From: Diphasiastrum complanatum
Lineage: Eukaryota > Streptophyta > Lycopodiopsida > Lycopodiales > Lycopodiaceae
Direction: 5' to 3'
Length of the DNA stretch: 64,000 nt
Assembly: GCA_029204225.1 (NCBI GenBank)
Contig: CM055111.1
Coordinates: 28,664,340-28,728,339, forward strand
The translations under genes and the position numbers were made by a program. How positions within the stretch are numbered: position 1 is the stretch's first letter; the number at the start of each line of letters is the position of its first letter. Positions 63,164 through 64,000 of the stretch are shown piece by piece. The notes below the pieces were generated by a model that was not told the DNA's origin, ran no database searches, and worked only from the letters and a program-made list of their open reading frames with translations.

Positions 63164-63655
63164 TCATAATTTGTGCAATGCTTCATGACGGAGTTGTAAG
63201 GACATATCATCATTTAATCGTTCTGTTGCTGCTATGCGTAAAGATGGGATTAAAAATTCAATTGGCATAACAGCATTTTGACCATAAACCAGTTGGAAAG
63301 GTGTTTGCGGTTCTGAATGCCCATAATGCTGCATACAGTTTATGTTCCCAATCGGACCAACTTGCTTCAACTGTCTTTGTCATAATGGTGCAGAGAATCT
63401 TATTGGAAGATTCAGCTTGGCCATTTCCTCTGGGATAATAGGGAGTACAAAATCTATGTATAACAAAAAATCCTTCTAGTAAACACTTTATTTTTTGATT
63501 AACAAAGTGTGTACCCCAGTCACTGACAATTTTGACATCCAAATCTGATTATAATATTTTCATATAGAAACTTGGCCGTAGATTTCGCATCAGCCACTTT
63601 GACAGCTTTGGCTTCAACCCACTTGGTCATATAATCAGTTGCGACAATAATGTAT
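63164..63655 (-). pseudogene. Ty3/gypsy integrase core (copy 2)
   Basis: From 63655 on the minus strand: YIIVATDYMTKWVEAKAVKV (first catalytic Asp in the ATDY context), then KSTAKFLYENIIIRFGCQ. After a frameshift near 63545: KIVSDWGTHFVNQKIKCLLE (second Asp), FFVIHRFCTPYYPRGNGQAE (catalytic Glu in GQAE), then ASWSDWEHKLYAALWAFRTA and, in another frame, TPFQLVYGQNAVMPIEF. All three catalytic acids are present, unlike copy 1. The frame breaks at about 63655, where LTR-like sequence of a copia family begins. Confidence 0.87.
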
Positions 63656-64000
63656 GTAAAAGTACAGCAAAAAGGACCAAGAATGGATCCAAATCAGATC
63701 CACAAGTGTGATTGGGTGTTAGGTTAGATTGATCTACCAATCTACACAAGATTAGATAGCACTAAATCAAATCTACATCAACAAATCTAACAAGAACGAT
63801 CAAATATGATCAAAACTTGTACTTGCTGGTTTCACACGTGTGAAGACCTGTCAGAGTACAGACTACCAGCAAATAATGAAGTACACTAAGCTTGGAAACC
63901 ATTAGAAGCATAAAATCACAAGACAAATGGAGAGATTACTCAAGAAATGCACCAAAACCAAGATCTAGCCTTCTTGTCAATTATGGCCAAATGAGCCACC
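63656..64000 (-). mobile_element. Partial copia LTR at right edge (LTR G)
   Basis: Unrelated to the gypsy pol to its left. It contains CACACGTGTG (63834-63843) and GAGAGATTACTCAAGAAATG, which resembles LTR D (ACAGATTACTTGAAAAATCC near 53713). Orientation and boundaries are uncertain because it continues past the window. Confidence 0.45.

Overview
The window looks like nuclear DNA of a land plant with a large, repeat-rich genome. The evidence is one plant-specific GRAS transcription factor gene, Ty1/copia and Ty3/gypsy LTR retrotransposons, a CACTA (En/Spm-type) DNA transposon, a LINE fragment, and long TG/AG microsatellites. I see no bacterial operon, phage, CRISPR array or rRNA. A histone pseudogene near 58.4 kb carries CENH3-like residues with a C-terminal part (MPKD-type) closer to non-flowering-plant CENH3 than to the angiosperm form. 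That hints at a fern, lycophyte or gymnosperm, but it is weak evidence.

Layout. 1-1344 (-) is the 5' part of a GRAS gene, the only apparently intact host gene, cut by the window edge. 1.3-5.3 kb is its upstream flank and intergenic DNA. 5.3-7 kb is the start of a decayed copia element (LTR, primer binding site, gag remnant). 7.56-8.57 kb is a broken, apparently intron-containing coiled-coil gene of unknown family. 8.6-10.65 kb is a copia pol on (-). 11.28-11.96 kb is a long near-perfect inverted repeat (foldback). 12.6-15.23 kb is a copia element on (+) with an unusual segment in place of integrase; it ends abruptly against a gypsy element on (-) (15.23-18.66 kb, with LTR, TATA box and PBS). 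That element abuts a second gypsy gag-protease fragment (18.7-20.26 kb). 22.7-24.24 kb holds a gypsy leader and gag on (+).

25.06-25.29 kb is the end of a copia RNase H gene interrupted by a CACTA element (25.29-29.0 kb, (+)) with a subterminal motif array and a decayed TNP2-type transposase. The CACTA is truncated by a gypsy element on (-) (29.0-31.4 kb). 32.7-33.7 kb holds an unrecognised ORF remnant and 34.8-35.07 kb a LINE endonuclease remnant. 36.9-38.3 kb has copia integrase (-) and RT-RNase H (+) fragments, followed by the 5' end of a gypsy element with a tRNA-Asp-type PBS and LTR (38.4-39.4 kb). 40.8-42.65 kb has copia and gypsy gag fragments. 43.2-45 kb is rich in hairpins, poly-C and CT repeats.

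50.28-56.6 kb is a stack of nested copia elements sharing one LTR family, including a solo LTR with a perfect 5-bp target duplication. 58.23-58.62 kb is the intronless CENH3-like pseudogene. 59.1-64 kb is a gypsy RT-RNase H fragment (+) followed by a gypsy element on (-) with 3' LTR, polypurine tract, a long post-pol coiled-coil ORF and integrase, itself cut by another LTR at the right edge.

Apart from the GRAS gene, almost every coding signal is a transposable-element remnant broken by stops, frameshifts or later insertions. The genes do not form a functional pathway; their arrangement records successive insertions. I see no clear new biological system. The best leads are the 11.3-12.0 kb foldback, the twice-seen post-pol coiled-coil ORF with its CGAAGGTTC motif cluster, and the CENH3 retrocopy.
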